Origin: Devosia sp. Leaf420
GTDB taxonomy: Bacteria > Pseudomonadota > Alphaproteobacteria > Rhizobiales > Devosiaceae
Reading direction: 5' to 3'
Length of the DNA: 64,000 nt
NCBI RefSeq assembly: GCF_001425445.1
Contig: NZ_LMQU01000012.1
Location: 82,278-146,277, forward strand
Both the position numbers and the translations under genes were made by a program. The notes under the pieces were generated by a model. The model did not search any database. It saw only the letters and a program-made list of their open reading frames with translations, and was not told where the DNA came from. The first letter of the stretch is position 1; the number at the start of each line of letters is the position of its first letter. Shown piece after piece: positions 9,239-17,796 of this stretch.

Positions 9239-9954
9239 CGCGCCGCCTGCCTGATCCCCAGCGCATCGACCAGTCGCCAGAGGACGAGTGCGAGAAGCGG
9301 CAGATTGGCCGGCACCCACATGATCAAGCCGCCAAGCTGCTGGTCGTCCACTGGCGAGAGGCCGAAGGCGGCGCTGGTGGTAAAATGCGGCAGGTAAAGC
9401 GGGTTCTGGGCAAAGACCAGCAGCGCCCCGAGCATGCCCATCTGAATGGCACTGGTCAGCGCGCCCAGAGCCGACGACATGGGGGCGGTGGAGTGGAGGA
9501 GGCCCAACCATAGCCAGGTAAAACTGGCGAGAAGGCTGAATTGCATCGCCCAGTAAATGAGGGGATGCGTGAAGGCCGACGTGTAGAGATCCGGGCTATG
9601 CCAAAGCCAAAGCGCCGCTGTCGACAGCGCAACAGGCAGCAAGAGATTGTGCCGTTCGCCCAAACGTTTCGGCAGTGCCAGCGCAAGCAGTGGCGCCACG
9701 ACCATCGTCAGGAGCACGTGATGCCCAACACGGGCCGAAAAGAGGCTAACGGTCAGCGCGCAAAGCGGCGAGACGAAGAGGATTGCAGCAATGAGCCAGG
9801 CGGACAGAAAGGCCATCCGCCTGACGTTCGAAGTGTCCCGAAGACAGAAACCGCCGACGAGAGCCACGGCAATAAGACCAGCCAGTAGGCCCGGTTCAAA
9901 ATTCCAGCGGCTCCAGAGGTCCGCAGGAATGGCCGGCTGGCCGCAATAGCTCAT
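9235..9954 (-). CDS. ctaG: Cytochrome c oxidase assembly factor, CtaG (caa3) type
   Basis: A membrane protein of about 239 residues with seven or so hydrophobic segments. It carries hallmark patterns of the caa3_CtaG family: DLWSRWNFEP near the N-terminus, ARVGHHVLLTMVVAPLLALALP with its conserved His pair, and LALWLWHSPDLY-like sequence before a third His region. This family is needed to deliver copper to the CuB or CuA site of caa3-type oxidases. ATG 9954 was chosen; a GTG 30 bp further upstream is also in frame. It is the first gene of the minus-strand operon that continues through the CopD-like gene. Confidence 0.85.
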   Translation of the reverse strand: MSYCGQPAIPADLWSRWNFEPGLLAGLIAVALVGGFCLRDTSNVRRMAFLSAWLIAAILFVSPLCALTVSLFSARVGHHVLLTMVVAPLLALALPKRLGERHNLLLPVALSTAALWLWHSPDLYTSAFTHPLIYWAMQFSLLASFTWLWLGLLHSTAPMSSALGALTSAIQMGMLGALLVFAQNPLYLPHFTTSAAFGLSPVDDQQLGGLIMWVPANLPLLALVLWRLVDALGIRQAAR

Positions 9955-9984
9955 GTCAAACGAGAAGGGTCCTGCCACGGCCAC

Positions 9985-10261
9985 GATTGCCCCTATAAAA
10001 CAAGGAGCGCCAAGGGCGCTGAGGGCGTTTTACGGACAAAGGTGGTCGGGCAAGTTTGCGCCAGGCCGCGGTTTTTCGCGAATAACGCAACGCCCTCGCA
10101 TAGGACACACGTCGTCCATCGCCACCCATCTGCCCCCTCATCGCTGTGCGATGCAACCTGCGCGCCCATTTGCTCTCCCTGCAGTCTCAGAGGCGCAACG
10201 CCGTGATTTCGACACGGTTCCACAAAGCCCACCGTTCGCGTGCCTGGAATTGCCTGCGCCC
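9985..10261. other. Non-coding gap upstream of ctaG
   Basis: About 280 bases without a convincing gene. Open frames on both strands have no recognisable protein character and no good ribosome site. The region should hold the ctaG promoter on the minus strand, but I see no clear -35/-10 pair. It also receives the 3' end of the NmrA-type gene. Confidence 0.5.
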
Positions 10262-11104
10262 TCAGGCTGCGAGCATGAGGTTTACCCGATAGGTGCTGAG
10301 AACGGCTTCGAGATCGTTCGGCGCACGGCCCGTGATATCTGCAACGCCCGCCGAGACACGATCCTCGCTGCCTTCCGCAATTGCCGCGTCCATAAGGGCA
10401 AGCGTCGTCGCGTAATCATCTGGCAGGCCATTGGCTCTGTGACGCGCGGCGAGTTGCTCCGGGGTCAGGTTGATGTGCCGTATCGTCCGCCCAGAAATCT
10501 TGGACAGAACCGCAGCGACATCAGCATAAGTCAGCGACTGAGGGCCGGTCAGCACGATATCCGCATTCTGCACGAGGCTTGAATCCAACAGGACCCTTGC
10601 GGCAACTGCAGCGATGTCGCTCGCGTCGATAAACGGGACGCGGCCTTGGCCGGTAGCCGAGTAAATCGCATTGTCCTCGTGGATGGACGACAGGTGCTGC
10701 GTGACGAAATTCTGCATGAACCATGTCGGGCGTAATACCGACCAGTTCACATCCTGCTCCGCGAGCCACTCATGCACCGCCCCCATCATCGGCCCGCCGC
10801 GCGGCAGCGATGAGGCCGAAAGCAGCACGAATTTTTCGACCCCTCCCTCGATGGCCTGCTCCAGAAATGGCAGCATCACCGCAAGCGGCTCGCTCGTATC
10901 CGTCGGCGCAACGAGATAGATTTTGCTCACGCCATCGAGTGCCAGATCATAGCTTTGGCCGTCCCGCCAATCGAATTGCCGATCGTGCGGACCATCCGGC
11001 TTGCGCGTGGCTCTGACGAAGTCGGCCTCTGCGGTGTTGAGGTGGCGTGTGAGAGCACTGCCGGTCGTTCCCGTTGCTCCGGTAATGAGAATGCGGTCAG
11101 CCAT
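10262..11104 (-). CDS. NmrA/SDR-type NAD(P)-binding oxidoreductase
   Basis: A 280-residue Rossmann-fold protein with the dinucleotide-binding motif ITGATGTTG at residues 7-15. Typical NmrA/atypical SDR patterns follow (GVEKFVLLSASS, LRPTWFMQNF, FIDASDIAAVA). Members bind NAD(P)H and act as quinone or other reductases, or as redox sensors. The substrate cannot be told. The ATG overlaps the 3' end of the frame-corrected SnoaL-like gene by 8 bp, so the two form an operon. They are divergent from a TetR gene with shared operators, so both are probably repressed until a toxic or xenobiotic ligand is present. Confidence 0.88.
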   Translation of the reverse strand: MADRILITGATGTTGSALTRHLNTAEADFVRATRKPDGPHDRQFDWRDGQSYDLALDGVSKIYLVAPTDTSEPLAVMLPFLEQAIEGGVEKFVLLSASSLPRGGPMMGAVHEWLAEQDVNWSVLRPTWFMQNFVTQHLSSIHEDNAIYSATGQGRVPFIDASDIAAVAARVLLDSSLVQNADIVLTGPQSLTYADVAAVLSKISGRTIRHINLTPEQLAARHRANGLPDDYATTLALMDAAIAEGSEDRVSAGVADITGRAPNDLEAVLSTYRVNLMLAA

Positions 11105-11541
11105 TGTTCGCCCCGTTCTTCTTTGCCGGATTGGCCTCTGCCGTCGTCATCAGAGCGACGGGGTTCCAGTAATCCTTGTAGTGAACGATCTTGCCTTGCC
11201 TTGTGCGGATCACCGAAATGTATCGCTGCTCATAGGGTTTTGCTGGTCGCCTTCACCGTCCCCACACCTTCGAATTCAACGATGGTAACGTCCGGATCTT
11301 CGGTCCGAAGGACCGCGACATTGTCGAGCGCATCGATCGTGATCATGTCCCCGACATTTTTCAGATAGGCCCGCAGAGCCTCCTTGCCGTCCACCCGCTT
11401 GACCATGTCCGGGAGCGCATAGGGAAACTCCATCACGACATCATCGGCGACCATGTCGATATAAGTCGGCGCGTTTTGGTCGACGCGATCTGCCAGCGCA
11501 TAGCGCAGCATGGCGGAGAAGCTTTGAAATGGATCCGTCAT
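11097..11541 (-). pseudogene. SnoaL/NTF2-fold protein, apparent frameshift
   Basis: The frame starts at ATG 11541 (MTDPFQSF) and encodes an NTF2-like fold (FSAMLRYALADRVD, FPYALPD, VEFEGVG). It stops early at a TGA just after ATSKTL, near 11231. If one A is removed from the AAAA run at about 11237-11240, the protein continues as SKPYEQRYISVIR, then GKIVHYKDYWNP, to a TGA at 11097-11099. That restores the classic SnoaL C-terminal strand and the coupling with the next gene. So the gene is either newly broken or the base is a sequencing error in a homopolymer. SnoaL-like proteins are small cyclases, isomerases or unknown enzymes. The rest of the frame is intact, which favours a very recent change or an error. 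Confidence 0.75.
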
Positions 11542-11558
11542 TGGACTAACCTTTCGTC

Positions 11559-11574
11559 GGAACACTATCGTTCC
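11559..11574. promoter_or_regulatory. Candidate TetR operator, copy 1
   Basis: Inverted repeat GGAAC-N6-GTTCC between the SnoaL-like gene and the divergent TetR gene. The same spaced palindrome recurs at 11598-11613, which suggests a specific binding site rather than chance. Confidence 0.6.
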
Positions 11575-11595
11575 AACCATCTAGGGAGCGTTACG

Positions 11596-12219
11596 ATGGA
11601 ACGCAACCGTTCCGACGAAAAGAATTCTGGTCGGCTTGCGAGTGGCGCTGCGGTGAAGCGTCCTCAAATCACCGACGCATTGAGCCGCGCCTTCTTTGAA
11701 GAATGGGCGCGTGTCGGCTATGCCCGGCTTAGTCTCGAGAAAGTTGCCGGCGCCGCTGGCGTCGGCAAGGCGGCGCTCTATCGCCGGTGGTCGTCAAAGG
11801 CCGAGATGGCGAGCGATCTCCTCTCCCAAGTTGGCATTGATCTGACCCGGACTGAGGACATGGGCTCGCTTGAAGCCGACGTCGAAGCGCTCCTCCGCGC
11901 TATCCGGCGGGTTCTGCGCCATCGCGTGATAAAGCGCATCCTCGTCGATCTTCACGCCGAAATGGGCCGTGAGCCGGCCTTGGCCGACGCCATTCGGCCC
12001 TTTCAGTTCGCACGGCGCGAGCAGGCCAATGCCTTTATGGATCGCGCCATCGCGCGTGGCGAGTTGCCGCCGACGGTCGATCGCGCAGCAATTGCCGATT
12101 TTCTCGCAGCTCCGCTCTATTGGCGGCTCATCGTTCTCGGGGGCAAAGCCGGGTGTGAGCACATTCGTCGTCTGGCCCGGATGATTGCGGCCGCGGCGAA
12201 AGCGAGTGGAGACGAATAG
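11596..12219 (+). CDS. TetR-family transcriptional regulator
   Basis: A 207-residue regulator. The N-terminal helix-turn-helix lies around residues 30-65 (LSLEKVAGAAGVGKAALYRRW), followed by an all-helical ligand domain of the TetR_C type. ATG 11596 is preceded by AGGGAG at proper spacing; a longer in-frame start inside the divergent gene was rejected. The first codons overlap one of two GGAAC-N6-GTTCC palindromes, so the protein probably autoregulates and also represses the divergent SnoaL-like/NmrA pair. The ligand is unknown. Confidence 0.92.
   Translation: MERNRSDEKNSGRLASGAAVKRPQITDALSRAFFEEWARVGYARLSLEKVAGAAGVGKAALYRRWSSKAEMASDLLSQVGIDLTRTEDMGSLEADVEALLRAIRRVLRHRVIKRILVDLHAEMGREPALADAIRPFQFARREQANAFMDRAIARGELPPTVDRAAIADFLAAPLYWRLIVLGGKAGCEHIRRLARMIAAAAKASGDE
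11598..11613. promoter_or_regulatory. Candidate TetR operator, copy 2 (inside the tetR start)
   Basis: A second GGAAC-N6-GTTCC palindrome (extended to GGAACG/CGTTCC). It covers codons 1-6 of the TetR gene and lies 39 bp from copy 1, close to four helical turns. Confidence 0.6.
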
Positions 12220-12226
12220 AGGAAGA

Positions 12227-13219
12227 TTAGTCAGTCAGGGTTTTCACCGAGGCCCGCTCGACCAGTTTAGGCACCAGCATCACCCGCTGCGGCGGAAGCC
12301 GGTACCGGGTGCCGTGCATCCGGTCGAGAAGCAGGCGGAAGGCCGCGATGCCCATATCGCCGCCGGGCAGCCGAACTGTCGTCAGGGGCGGAGAGATCTG
12401 CGTCGCAGCAGCAAAATCGCCATAACCGACGACCGAAATGTCTTCAGGAACCCGCAAACCCATGCGGTGCAGTTCAGAAACGACATGGACCCCCAGCGCA
12501 TCGTGCGCGCAGAATAGAGCCGTCGGCATGTCGCCCTCGATCTTGAGATCAAGAAACGCCCCGGCAAAGCCGTCCCCGCCGAACTGGATTTCGATGACGC
12601 TGGCCCCGTCCTGATTGATCAGCGCTTCGCGGAGGCCAAAAAGGCGCTCCATGCGGCCGCGCAATACCCGGCTGCCATGCACGAAGCCGATCCGCCGGTG
12701 GCCGCGCTCCAACAGATATTGCCCGATGGCATTGCCTGCCTCATGGTCGGCGCCGGTCACCTGGTCGACCTCTTCGAGCGGCAGCACCCAGCCCAATCGC
12801 ACGACGGGCTTTCCGGCCGCCTTCAAGACCTGCAAGGTCGCGGTATCATGTTGCCCGACAAGGACAACGCCGGCGCTCACGCGCGCAATGTTCTCGACAC
12901 TGGTGGCTACTGCCGTCCAGTGGATTTGCACCTGATAGCCCGACTCCGCCGCCTCCCTCTGGATGCCGTTCTGCATCTGCATCCAGAGTTCGCTGTTCAC
13001 CGGGTCATGGTCGTTGAAGATGATGTGGATTGCAGGGCGGGTTGCTGCCACGTCGACAGCGCGAAGGTAACCCAGTTCGAGCGCCTTGGCCGTCACGCGC
13101 GTCCGGGTTTCTTCGCTAACGCCATCCTTACCCGCAAGAGCTCTCGAAACCGCGAACTTTGAGATCGCCAATTGGTCGGCGATTTCCTGCAATGTGATTT
13201 TCTTCAATCGCTCACCCAT
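12227..13219 (-). CDS. LacI-family transcriptional regulator
   Basis: A 330-residue LacI-type regulator. The DNA-binding domain is at residues 7-30 (KITLQEIADQLAISKFAVSRALAG). The hinge and effector domain follow, with GHRRIGFVHGS, DALGVHVVSEL and ISVVGYGDF. It is divergent from the binding-protein-dependent sugar operon that starts at 13426, so it most likely controls that operon and itself through the 206-bp intergenic region. It is convergent with the TetR gene, with only 7 bp between the stop codons. Confidence 0.92.
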   Translation of the reverse strand: MGERLKKITLQEIADQLAISKFAVSRALAGKDGVSEETRTRVTAKALELGYLRAVDVAATRPAIHIIFNDHDPVNSELWMQMQNGIQREAAESGYQVQIHWTAVATSVENIARVSAGVVLVGQHDTATLQVLKAAGKPVVRLGWVLPLEEVDQVTGADHEAGNAIGQYLLERGHRRIGFVHGSRVLRGRMERLFGLREALINQDGASVIEIQFGGDGFAGAFLDLKIEGDMPTALFCAHDALGVHVVSELHRMGLRVPEDISVVGYGDFAAATQISPPLTTVRLPGGDMGIAAFRLLLDRMHGTRYRLPPQRVMLVPKLVERASVKTLTD

Positions 13220-13425
13220 GGCGTTTGTTAGGTTGTATCACGCCAAAAGTTTTGCGCAAGTTTTGTATTTTCGGTCATAATAGCTGAGCAATTTCAGTGA
13301 AATGACCATATTTCGATTTTCTCCATTTCAATCCGCCTAAACGTATTGACCTAACAGTCTGGTATTGATTGGCTATTGTTAGCTTGAAGAGCGGCGTTTT
13401 AGCCGTCCGAGCTGAGGAGGGATCG
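13220..13425. promoter_or_regulatory. Divergent promoter/operator region
   Basis: An unusually AT-rich stretch between a LacI gene and an ABC operon. It contains two palindromes that could be operators: TTGCGCAA at 13252-13259, embedded in a direct repeat AAGTTTTG-CGC-AAGTTTTG-like context, and the perfect 13-mer ATTTCA-G-TGAAAT at 13291-13303. A TTGACC at 13346-13351 could be a -35 element, but no well-spaced -10 follows. The strong ribosome site GAGGAGG lies just before ATG 13426. Confidence 0.5.
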
Positions 13426-15354
13426 ATGACCAATATTTCTCGCAGAACATTTCTGGCCGCAACTGGCGCTGTACTCGTGCTGCCGGCCATTCCGGCCTTC
13501 GCTCAGGCGCCGTTGAAGGAAGCGCCGGCGCTGGCCGAAGCGGTTGCTGCCGGTACTATTCCGCCGCTCGCCGAACGCCTGCCGCTCAACCCTATGGTGG
13601 TGCAGCCCTTCGAAAGCGTCGGCCAATATGGCGGCGACCTCCGCGCTGCGCTTGTCGGCGGCGGCTCGCTCAACATGATGCACCGCTATCAGGGCTATGA
13701 GCCGCTCGTGCGCTATACCCCAGGTTTCGGCGGAGTCATCCCCAATGTCGCCGAGAGCTTTGAAGCCAACGAAGATGCGACGGCCTATACGTTCAAGCTA
13801 CGCGAAGGCCACAAGTGGTCCGATGGCACGCCCTTCACCACCGACGACGTGATGTTCTTCTACGAAGACATCCTCCTCAACGAAGAGCTCGCCCAATCCC
13901 CGCCGACCCCGCTCCGCTCGACCGATGGGAGCACTGCGACCTTCGAAAAGATCGACGATCTGACCTTCCGCATCGTCTTCGCCCAGCCCAATGGCCTCCT
14001 GCCGCTGCGTCTCGCCTGGGCCAATGATGATCGCACGACCCGCACCCCGCGCCACTATCTCGAGCAGTTCCACATCAAGTACAATCCTGATGCCGACAAG
14101 CTCGCGACTGATCAGGGCCTGACCGGCTGGGTCCAGCTCTTCCAGATCAAGAGCGGTATCGCTGTCGATGGCGAAATCTTCAAGAACAAGGACATGCCGA
14201 CGCTTTACGGCTGGCGCGTCACCCAGCCGATCGGCGAGTCCGCCGAATACTCGATCTCCGAGCGTAATCCCTACTATTTCAAGGTCGATACCGACGGCAA
14301 TCAACTGCCCTATATCGACCGGATTACCTATGCGGTCGCGGCCGACAACGAAGTACTGCTGCTCAAGGCGCTGCAGGGCGAGATCGATCTTCTCGACCAG
14401 TGGATCTGCACCCCGGCCAACCGCGCCGTGCTCTATGATGGGCAGGAAACCGGCCAATACGGGTTCTACACCACGACCTCGACCGAGCCCAACGAGATGG
14501 TGTTCCAGCTCAACCTGACCCATCCCGATCCCGCCAAGCGCGCGCTTTATCAAAACAAGGATTTCCGCGCCGCGCTCAGCCATTCGATCGATCGTCAGGC
14601 CGTCATCGATACGATCTTCATCGGGCAGGGCGCGCCGGCTCAGCCATCCATCCGCCCCGAAGATCCGCTCTACAATGAGCAGCTCGCCACCCAGTTCACC
14701 GCCTACGATACCGCCAAGGCCAATGAACTCTTGGATGCCATCATTCCCAATAAGGATGGGGAAGGCATGCGCCTCGACGAGGCCGGCAAGCGCGTGACCA
14801 TAATCTTCGAGATCGATCAGGTCCGCCAGACCTTCGTCGACAGCTTCCAGCTTGTCCTGCCCATGCTCCGCGCCGTTGGCATCGACGCCCAGATGCGCAC
14901 CATGGATCGCTCGCTCTGGGAAGTCCGCGTGCGTCAGGGCGGAGAATATGACGCCACTGTGCACAAATTCGGCGGCAATGGCGGCATCGTCGCCATTCTC
15001 GATCCGCGTTACTTCTTCCCCAATACCACCGAGGCCATGTACGCCAAGGGCTGGCAGATCTGGTACAACGACAAGGACTCCGTCGACGCCGTCGAGCCAC
15101 CGGAAGCCACCAAGCGCCAGTTCGAAGCCTATAACGAGTTGCGTCAGTCGAGCGACCCGGTTCGTCAGAACGAGCTGATGGCCGAAATCCTCCAGATCGC
15201 CGCCGACGAGTTCTACGTTTTCGGCATTACTCTGCCGCTCGACGGCTATGGCATCGTCGCCAATCGCCTCAAGAATGTGCAGCCGACCATGCCCAATTCC
15301 TGGGGTTATCCGACGCCCGCGCCGACCAATCCCGAGCAATACTACCTCAGCTGA
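13426..15354 (+). CDS. ABC transporter substrate-binding protein, family 5 (oligosaccharide/peptide type)
   Basis: A 642-residue periplasmic binding protein. The N-terminus is a twin-arginine signal (SRRTFLAATG, then hydrophobic, ending AFAQA at about residue 28), so export by Tat is likely. The mature protein shows the SBP_bac_5 hallmarks: FKLREGHKWSDGTPFTTDDVMF at about 124-145, then FRAALSHSIDRQAVIDTIF. The length is above that of simple oligopeptide binders and matches family members that bind oligosaccharides. The neighbouring GHL6-like enzyme, dehydrogenase and isomerases make a carbohydrate or glycoside the more likely ligand. The gene is followed by a strong hairpin at 15374-15403. 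Confidence 0.93.
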   Translation: MTNISRRTFLAATGAVLVLPAIPAFAQAPLKEAPALAEAVAAGTIPPLAERLPLNPMVVQPFESVGQYGGDLRAALVGGGSLNMMHRYQGYEPLVRYTPGFGGVIPNVAESFEANEDATAYTFKLREGHKWSDGTPFTTDDVMFFYEDILLNEELAQSPPTPLRSTDGSTATFEKIDDLTFRIVFAQPNGLLPLRLAWANDDRTTRTPRHYLEQFHIKYNPDADKLATDQGLTGWVQLFQIKSGIAVDGEIFKNKDMPTLYGWRVTQPIGESAEYSISERNPYYFKVDTDGNQLPYIDRITYAVAADNEVLLLKALQGEIDLLDQWICTPANRAVLYDGQETGQYGFYTTTSTEPNEMVFQLNLTHPDPAKRALYQNKDFRAALSHSIDRQAVIDTIFIGQGAPAQPSIRPEDPLYNEQLATQFTAYDTAKANELLDAIIPNKDGEGMRLDEAGKRVTIIFEIDQVRQTFVDSFQLVLPMLRAVGIDAQMRTMDRSLWEVRVRQGGEYDATVHKFGGNGGIVAILDPRYFFPNTTEAMYAKGWQIWYNDKDSVDAVEPPEATKRQFEAYNELRQSSDPVRQNELMAEILQIAADEFYVFGITLPLDGYGIVANRLKNVQPTMPNSWGYPTPAPTNPEQYYLS

Positions 15355-15373
15355 TCGCTCCCAACGTCAGCTT

Positions 15374-15403
15374 TGCACCGGCGGTCCCTCCGCCGCCGGT
15401 GCA
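15374..15403 (+). other. Stable hairpin after the binding-protein gene
   Basis: Perfect 11-bp stem TGCACCGGCGG / CCGCCGGTGCA with an 8-base loop, 20 bp after the SBP stop and without a T-run. It probably protects the upstream mRNA or attenuates read-through, so that the binding protein is made in excess. Confidence 0.6.
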
Positions 15404-15436
15404 CACACCATAAAACCAGAACAACCGGATCGTCCG

Positions 15437-17542
15437 ATGCTCAAGATCGAAGACAGCCCGTCTACTCTCCGGACGCCAGATTGGTACAAGACGGCCACGC
15501 GCTGGACGCAGCTCACGTTCGTCGAGGACGATCCGCAGCGCTATGACCCCGCCTTCTGGGTCGATGTGTTCAAGCGCACCCAGTCCAACGCCATCTGCCT
15601 CTCGGCCGGCGGTTACATCGCTTACTATCCAAGCGAAATTCCGCTGCATTATGTGTCAAAGTTCATCGGCGACACCGACCCCTTTGGCACGCTTGTCGCT
15701 GAAGCGCGCAAACTCGACATGCACGTCATGGCCCGGGTCGATCCCCACGCCATCCATGCCGACGCCGCCGAAGCGCACCCCGAATGGGTGTCGCTCACTG
15801 CCGATCGCCAGCCGCGCGAGCACTGGGCCATGCCCGGCATTTTCGTCACCTGCGCCTATTCGAGCTACAATTTCGACTTCATGACCAAGGTGATCGTCGA
15901 GATCGCGGAAAAATACGACATCGACGCGCTCTTCGGAAATCGCTGGCAAGGTCACGGCGTCTGCTACTGCAAGGCCTGCGAAGACAACTTCCGCCACGCG
16001 AGCGGCTTCGACCTGCCGGAAACGACCACCGCTTCCGATCCCGTCTGGCAGGCTTGGGCCGCCTGGCGCCGCACGACGCTGACCAAGCTCGTTGCCCATT
16101 GGGACACCGAAGTCAAAAAGGTGAAGCCGCATGCCAGCTTCATTCCCAATATGAGCGGTTCCTCGCTCATGGAATTCGACCTTTCGGTCATCAAGAAGCA
16201 TTGCCCCATTCTGTTCGTCGACCACCAGGGCCGCCGCAATGTCGAGCCCGCGTGGTCCGCCGGCCGCAACGGCAAGCGCATCCGCGCCACGTTCCGCGAT
16301 CGGCCAGTGGGGCTCATCACCTCCATCGGTCCCGAGGAAATCCCGCGCTGGAAGGACTCGGTACAGACCGGCCCCGAAATCGAGCAATGGATCCACGCCG
16401 GCATCACCCAGGGCCTCTTTCCCTGGTTCACCAAGTTCAACGCCTGCATCCCGGATGATCGCTGGGTCGAGCCGACGGCCAATGCCTTCAAGCTCCACGC
16501 CAAGGTCGAGCCGGTCATCGGCTCCATGCTGCCGAAGGCCGAGATCGCTGTCATCGATCCCGCAACAACCCTCCGCCATTGGGACCCCGACAAGCGTCAT
16601 CTCGCCGAACTCAACGACATGGGTTTTTACCACGCCCTCGTCGAAGCCCGGCTGCCGTTCGAATTCCTCTCCGACCAGATCATGACCATCGAGGAACTGC
16701 GCCGTTACAAGCTCGTCATCCTCGCCAACGCCACTTACCTGTCCGATGCCCAGTGCCAGGCGCTGCGCGATTTCGTCGCCGAAGGTGGTTCCGTCGTCGC
16801 CGCGCACCAGACCTCGCTCTACGACGAAAAGGGCGCGGCCCGATCCGACTTCGGCCTCGCCGATGTCTTCGGCGTGAAAATGACCTCGGCTCCGCGCGCC
16901 AATGTCCGCAATTCCTACGTCGCTCTCAAAGGCACCCATCCGATCAATGCTGGCTTCGGCACTGCCCAGCGCATCATCGGCGGCACCGAGGACGTTGCGG
17001 TTGAACCCACCACATCAGTGGAAACGCCTTTTCTCAAGATCCCAGACTTCCCCGATCTGCCGATGGAAGAAGTCTATCCGCGCCTGCCGCCCCAGGGCGT
17101 CGGGGTCGCCGCCCGCACGACCGAAGCCGGTGGCCGCGTTGTCTACATCCCTTGGAATATCGGCGAGGTGTTCTGGACCTATATGGCCGAAGACCAGGGC
17201 CGCCTCATCGCCAACGCCGTCAAATGGGCGCTTGGCAAGGAACCCGAAGTCACGGTAATCGGCCGCGGTGTCTTCGATGTCGGCCTCCACGAAGACGAAA
17301 AGGGCAGGGCGCTCTGCCTCCTCAATCTCACCAATCCGATGATGATGAAGGGACCCCTCCGCGATACCTGGCCCGTTGGCCCGCTGACAGCCACGCTCGA
17401 AATCCCCCAGGGGAAAAAAGCTAAATCCGTCAATCTTTTGGTCGCGGATAAACAAGTGCAATTTGCAATCGCCGACGGCCGTGTAACCGTCGACATCAGC
17501 CAGATCGAGACCATGGAGGTGGTCCATCTGGTTTGGGAGTGA
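15437..17542 (+). CDS. GHL6-like glycosidase with beta-galactosidase trimerisation domain
   Basis: A 701-residue protein. The N-terminal half (about residues 20-340) looks like a TIM-barrel of the hypothetical glycosyl hydrolase 6 type: LSAGGYIAYYPS, MARVDPHA, HPEWVS, FDFMTKVI, and a CYCKAC cysteine pair. The middle (about 370-560) looks like the beta-galactosidase trimerisation (glutamine-amidotransferase-like) domain, with VILANATYLSDAQCQALRDFV and EGGSVVAAHQTS. No signal peptide is seen, so it should be cytoplasmic. It sits between the binding protein and permeases of one operon, which implies action on the imported substrate. Activity and sugar specificity are not known; the catalytic acids could not be assigned. 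Confidence 0.82.
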   Translation: MLKIEDSPSTLRTPDWYKTATRWTQLTFVEDDPQRYDPAFWVDVFKRTQSNAICLSAGGYIAYYPSEIPLHYVSKFIGDTDPFGTLVAEARKLDMHVMARVDPHAIHADAAEAHPEWVSLTADRQPREHWAMPGIFVTCAYSSYNFDFMTKVIVEIAEKYDIDALFGNRWQGHGVCYCKACEDNFRHASGFDLPETTTASDPVWQAWAAWRRTTLTKLVAHWDTEVKKVKPHASFIPNMSGSSLMEFDLSVIKKHCPILFVDHQGRRNVEPAWSAGRNGKRIRATFRDRPVGLITSIGPEEIPRWKDSVQTGPEIEQWIHAGITQGLFPWFTKFNACIPDDRWVEPTANAFKLHAKVEPVIGSMLPKAEIAVIDPATTLRHWDPDKRHLAELNDMGFYHALVEARLPFEFLSDQIMTIEELRRYKLVILANATYLSDAQCQALRDFVAEGGSVVAAHQTSLYDEKGAARSDFGLADVFGVKMTSAPRANVRNSYVALKGTHPINAGFGTAQRIIGGTEDVAVEPTTSVETPFLKIPDFPDLPMEEVYPRLPPQGVGVAARTTEAGGRVVYIPWNIGEVFWTYMAEDQGRLIANAVKWALGKEPEVTVIGRGVFDVGLHEDEKGRALCLLNLTNPMMMKGPLRDTWPVGPLTATLEIPQGKKAKSVNLLVADKQVQFAIADGRVTVDISQIETMEVVHLVWE

Positions 17543-17575
17543 GTGAGAGGAACCCTTCCAGCCGTCCGCGCCCAC

Positions 17576-17644
17576 GGCGTCATTCCCGCGAAAGCGGGAA
17601 TCCCATTCCCAACCCGAGATCCCCGCTTTCGCGGGGATGACGCC
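17576..17644. repeat. Intergenic inverted-repeat element
   Basis: Two 27-base arms, GGCGTCATTCCCGCGAAAGC... and its near-perfect reverse complement (25/27 identical, the differences forming G-U pairs in RNA), separated by 15 bases. The GTCATTCCCGCGAAAGCGGGAAT type of element is widely scattered in alphaproteobacterial genomes. Here it lies inside an operon, between the glycosidase and the first permease. Confidence 0.8.
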
Positions 17645-17688
17645 AAGAAAATAGAGAAACCAGTTTCTCCCCAATCGCCGCCGCTATC

Positions 17689-17708
17689 CCTCCCCTGCCA
17701 GGGGGAGG
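17689..17708. repeat. Second short intergenic hairpin repeat
   Basis: CCTCCCC-N6-GGGGAGG hairpin, followed by CTAGGTGGGGTT. It resembles the short GC-rich repeats common between Hyphomicrobiales genes and lies directly next to the larger repeat. Confidence 0.6.
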
Positions 17709-17796
17709 CTAGGTGGGGTTCTGAGGGAGCCACCAAACCACCCGGCCCGACGGCATCCCCGCCGGACCACCCCGCAAAGCCGAAAGAGGAGCGGCA

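Noticed and set aside
9985-10261. Small open frames in the gap upstream of ctaG
   Set aside because: No ribosome site, no protein-like composition and no family resemblance.
13346-13379. Promoter TTGACC ... TATTGT before the ABC operon
   Set aside because: The spacing of 22 bases is too long for a standard sigma-70 promoter, so it is only mentioned as a possible -35 element.
13798-15339. A 513-codon antisense frame within the family-5 binding-protein gene
   Set aside because: No recognisable domain and no ribosome site; the plus-strand protein has a signal peptide and clear family motifs.
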